A stretch of DNA of 64,000 nucleotides from the NCBI RefSeq assembly GCF_016905005.1, contig NZ_JADIKC010000011.1, positions 1 through 64,000 of the forward strand, given 5' to 3'. The notes beneath the pieces are model-generated. The model worked only from the letters and a program-made list of their open reading frames with translations, searched no databases and had not been told where the DNA came from. The stretch is from Dyella kyungheensis (lineage in GTDB: Bacteria > Pseudomonadota > Gammaproteobacteria > Xanthomonadales > Rhodanobacteraceae). This document shows, one piece after another, positions 61,237 through 64,000 of this stretch (position 1 is the first letter of the stretch; each line of letters starts with the position of its first letter). Position numbers and translations under genes: made by a program.

Positions 61237-64000
61237 ATGAACACAATCCGTTTGCGACGCAGCGTACTCGCCAGTTCCCTGGCATTCGCGCTTTTCGCGC
61301 CACTCGCCTTCGCTCAGTCGGCGCCGTCCGGCAGCGATCAGTCGTCCGCGCAGCAGGCACCCGCGGACGCGCCGGCGCCCGGCAAGTCGAACAAGACCGT
61401 CGACTTGCAGGGCGTCACCGTCACCGGCTCGATGATCCCGCGCTCGCAAGTCGAAGGACCGGCGCCGGTGGTTTCCATCACCGCCGAGCAGATCAAGGAC
61501 CAGGGCTTCACCACGCTGTGGGAATTCCTCGATTCGTTGCCGCAGGTGGGTCAGCAGACTTCGGATCCGGCGTCCTGGGGTTCCAGTTCGGTCAATGCGC
61601 GCTCGGTGAACCTGCGCGGCGTCGGCCCCGGCTTCAGCCTGCTGTTGATCGATGGCCATCGCGTGGTGGATTACCCGCAGCCGCTCAACAAGCAGAGCAA
61701 TTTCCAGAACTACAACAATCTTCCCATCGGCATGATCGATCATGTCGAAGTGCTGGCTTCCGGCGCGTCGTCGATCTACGGTTCGGACGCGGTGGCCGGC
61801 GTGATCAACGTGATCCTGAAGAAGAACTACCAGGGTGACGAACTGCAGATCACCGGCGGCGGTGCCACCCGTGGCGGCCGCAACTACGGCGACATCAACT
61901 TCTTCGGCGGCAAGTCCGGCAGCAACTGGCACATCCTCTACAACCTCGAGCAGTCCAATCGCACGGCGTTGTGGGGCATGGATCGTCCGTATCAGGACTC
62001 GGTGTCCGATGCGGGCTACGGCGCCTGGGGTCCGGCGTCGCGCATGTTCGGTTATCAGTACGACGCTGCCGGCGCCATCGCGCTTTCCGCGACGGATGCC
62101 AATGGCCAGTACATCACGCCGCCGGCGGGCAGCTGCTCGAAGTTCACCAACTCGCAGCTCAGCCAGTCGCATTCGGTCACCACCAACGGCGCCCAGGTCA
62201 CCGGCTCGACCAACAACGGTTACTACTGTTCGCAGCCTGCGCTGTTCCAGAACTGGGTGCTGACGCCTGGCAGCCGCAGCCAGAACGGCTACATCGCCGG
62301 CGAGTACGATTTCAGCAACGGCCTGCAGCTGTATGGTTCGGCCGCGCTGTACGACACCACCGGCATCTCCAACACTCAGCTGCCGGTGGAAGTGACTGGC
62401 AAGTTCTACGACCAGAGCACGGGGCAGGTGATCAACCAGGGCATCCGCCAGTTGACCGCGCAGGAGATGGGCACGGCGGCCAACACGCATGACCGCGAGC
62501 AGAACTGGAACCTGCAGGTCGGCCTGAAGGGCACGATGTTCGACAACCGGTTCAACTGGGATTTGAACCTCAACAGCCAGAAGTACACGGTGCGCGAAGA
62601 CTATACGGGCATCAACGTCGATGGCATGAACAACTTCTTCCTCGGCAAGCAGCAAGGCACCACCGCCGACGGCCTGCCCATCTACAACATGAACTGGCAG
62701 CAGTGGTGGAATCCGATCACCCCGCAGCAGTACGGCCAGTTCGCGGTCAATGGCGAGAACACCTCGTCGTCGTGGCTGGACCAGGCGCAGTTCCGCATCA
62801 ACGGCGATCTGTTCAAGCTGCCGTGGGTGGATGAGTCGGTAGGTTGGGCTGCGGTGCTCGAAGCCGCGCATAACGGCTTCCTGCTTTCGCCCGATCCGCG
62901 TTCGGCCGATCCGAGCACGTTCCAGAATCCGTTCGGTGCGTACCTCACCGGCGGCGGCACGCGTCAGCGCTTCTCGCTGGGCACTGAGTTCCGCGTGCCG
63001 ATCCTCGACTCGCTGACCTGGACCATCTCCGGCCGCGGCGACAAGTACAACGACGCCAGCATGGCCGACATCGCCAAGACCTGGGGCACCGGCCTGGAAT
63101 ACCGTCCATACGACGGCCTGCTGCTTCGCGGCAGCTACGGCACCAACTTCAAGGCGCCGGACATGCAGGCCATCTACCTGACCGGCTCCACGTCGCCGGT
63201 GGGTGATTACCTCGATCCCCTGCAGTGCATCAACGCGATCAAGTCGGGCGTGACCAACAGCACCTGGTGCAGCCTGGTGCAGCGTCCCACCTCGCAGTAC
63301 TACAACTTGAACACCAACGGCAGCCGCTTGCTGGAGCCGCAGACCGGCCATTCCTGGACTTACGGTTTCGTGTGGCAGATTCCGGGCGTGCAGGGCTTGT
63401 CGGTGTCGGCAGACTACTGGCACATGGGCGTGGACAACGCGATCGAGTATCTGGACAAGGACACCGTGCTGGTGGACGAGGCCGGTTGCTTGACCGGCCT
63501 GCAGGCCAACGGCACATCGGCGTTGTCGCCGTATACGGCGCACGTGCCGGGTTCGGCCTATTGCCAGATGGTCACCCAGATGGTTCAGCGCAACGCGGCT
63601 GGCCAAATCATCTCGGAAGAGTCGGGCCCGATCAACGAAGCCTCGCTGTATGTCAGCGGTATCGATGCGTCGCTGGATTACAAGATCCACACCGACGATT
63701 ACGGCAACTTCCGCGCCGGCATCAACTACACCGACAACCTCTCGTACAAGCAGCGCGTGCTGGCTTCCGATCCGCTGCAGAACACCCGCTACAACAACGT
63801 GGCGAGCCGCATGACCTGGATCGCCGACTGGACCAAGGGCGACTGGAACGTGTCGATCTCCGGTGTGCGCGATGGCAGCATGCGTGCCCCGAACTACGCT
63901 GGTTGCGTCGTGCTGCCCAATGGCATCCAGCCGGGCATGGTCAACGTGCAGAACGGCAGCGAGTCGATCAGCACGGGCGTGTGCCAGGTGACGCAGGACG
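61237..64000 (+). CDS. TonB-dependent receptor, 5' part (cut by window end)
   Basis: Open from ATG 61237 to the last base, 921 residues present and no stop yet. It has a signal peptide ending LAFAQ, a Ser/Ala/Pro/Gln linker, the TonB box region VDLQGVTVTG, and the plug (PVVSITAEQIKDQGF, VNLRGVGPGFSLLLIDGHR, GASSIYGSDAVAGVINVI). Barrel strands such as FKAPDMQAIYL follow. GGGGAGAGGG precedes the ATG by 6 bases. A class different from the TBDR at 22507 (Oar-like plug). It probably imports the fucosylated oligosaccharides handled by the neighbouring hydrolases. Confidence 0.94.
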   Translation, partial: MNTIRLRRSVLASSLAFALFAPLAFAQSAPSGSDQSSAQQAPADAPAPGKSNKTVDLQGVTVTGSMIPRSQVEGPAPVVSITAEQIKDQGFTTLWEFLDSLPQVGQQTSDPASWGSSSVNARSVNLRGVGPGFSLLLIDGHRVVDYPQPLNKQSNFQNYNNLPIGMIDHVEVLASGASSIYGSDAVAGVINVILKKNYQGDELQITGGGATRGGRNYGDINFFGGKSGSNWHILYNLEQSNRTALWGMDRPYQDSVSDAGYGAWGPASRMFGYQYDAAGAIALSATDANGQYITPPAGSCSKFTNSQLSQSHSVTTNGAQVTGSTNNGYYCSQPALFQNWVLTPGSRSQNGYIAGEYDFSNGLQLYGSAALYDTTGISNTQLPVEVTGKFYDQSTGQVINQGIRQLTAQEMGTAANTHDREQNWNLQVGLKGTMFDNRFNWDLNLNSQKYTVREDYTGINVDGMNNFFLGKQQGTTADGLPIYNMNWQQWWNPITPQQYGQFAVNGENTSSSWLDQAQFRINGDLFKLPWVDESVGWAAVLEAAHNGFLLSPDPRSADPSTFQNPFGAYLTGGGTRQRFSLGTEFRVPILDSLTWTISGRGDKYNDASMADIAKTWGTGLEYRPYDGLLLRGSYGTNFKAPDMQAIYLTGSTSPVGDYLDPLQCINAIKSGVTNSTWCSLVQRPTSQYYNLNTNGSRLLEPQTGHSWTYGFVWQIPGVQGLSVSADYWHMGVDNAIEYLDKDTVLVDEAGCLTGLQANGTSALSPYTAHVPGSAYCQMVTQMVQRNAAGQIISEESGPINEASLYVSGIDASLDYKIHTDDYGNFRAGINYTDNLSYKQRVLASDPLQNTRYNNVASRMTWIADWTKGDWNVSISGVRDGSMRAPNYAGCVVLPNGIQPGMVNVQNGSESISTGVCQVTQD

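Noticed and set aside
61209-61838. Frame of 209 codons that could suggest a frameshifted receptor
   Set aside because: The true receptor is in another phase from 61237 and is open to the window end without any frameshift.

Overview
The window looks like chromosomal DNA of a GC-rich gammaproteobacterium of the Xanthomonadales, most likely Rhodanobacteraceae (Dyella, Luteibacter or Rhodanobacter-like). The evidence is three TonB-dependent receptor (TBDR) genes or remnants next to glycoside hydrolases, a Xanthomonas-type non-phosphorylative L-fucose pathway, and Tat or Sec signals on most hydrolases. The species cannot be named from the sequence. Identifications come from reading motifs, without database searches.

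Region by region. 1-462: 3' end of a formylglycine-generating-enzyme-like gene. 792-7351 (minus): mannosidase operon of GH2 beta-mannosidase, GH125 and GH92, preceded by the C-terminal scrap and intact terminator of a lost TBDR. 8302-11645: GAF protein, tiny membrane protein, OmpR-type regulator, BON protein, glycine-zipper stress-type protein and a small acidic protein. 11869-15757: three-subunit molybdenum aldehyde oxidoreductase (PaoABC type), then small hypotheticals. 16425-21741: DUF1254 protein, phasin, GST, DUF1579-like protein, alpha/beta hydrolase and a monooxygenase-fold protein. 22507-30117: TBDR, GH92 and GH2 carbohydrate-uptake locus. 30193-37487: two RebB-like (R-body family) genes divergent from a 1199-residue protein and a 730-residue pentapeptide-repeat protein; this is the least explained part of the window. 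37543-38381: two YeeE/YedE half-transporters.

38460-64000: one large fucose and glycan system. An IclR regulator is divergent from FucP and a mutarotase. A minus-strand operon encodes the whole oxidative L-fucose route: dehydrogenase, lactonase, fuconate dehydratase, KDF dehydrogenase, diketo-acid hydrolase and lactate dehydrogenase. Glucokinase and a plus-strand run of GH2, GH29, GH18, GH20 and GH3 follow, then a convergent GH29, a BNR-repeat protein and a third TBDR, cut by the window end.

How it fits together. The enzyme set (two alpha-L-fucosidases, beta-galactosidase-type GH2, beta-hexosaminidase, GH3 of the beta-xylosidase type, GH18 endo-enzyme, beta-mannosidase, GH125 and two GH92 alpha-mannosidases) matches what is needed to dismantle fucosylated, xylosylated plant-type N-glycans, as described for the Xanthomonas campestris N-glycan cluster. 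Fucose would enter by FucP and end as pyruvate and L-lactate. A 9+3+9 palindrome at the fucP/iclR promoter recurs upstream of the last TBDR, and a related element lies upstream of the fucose operon. This suggests that one regulator couples fucose catabolism to glycan uptake.
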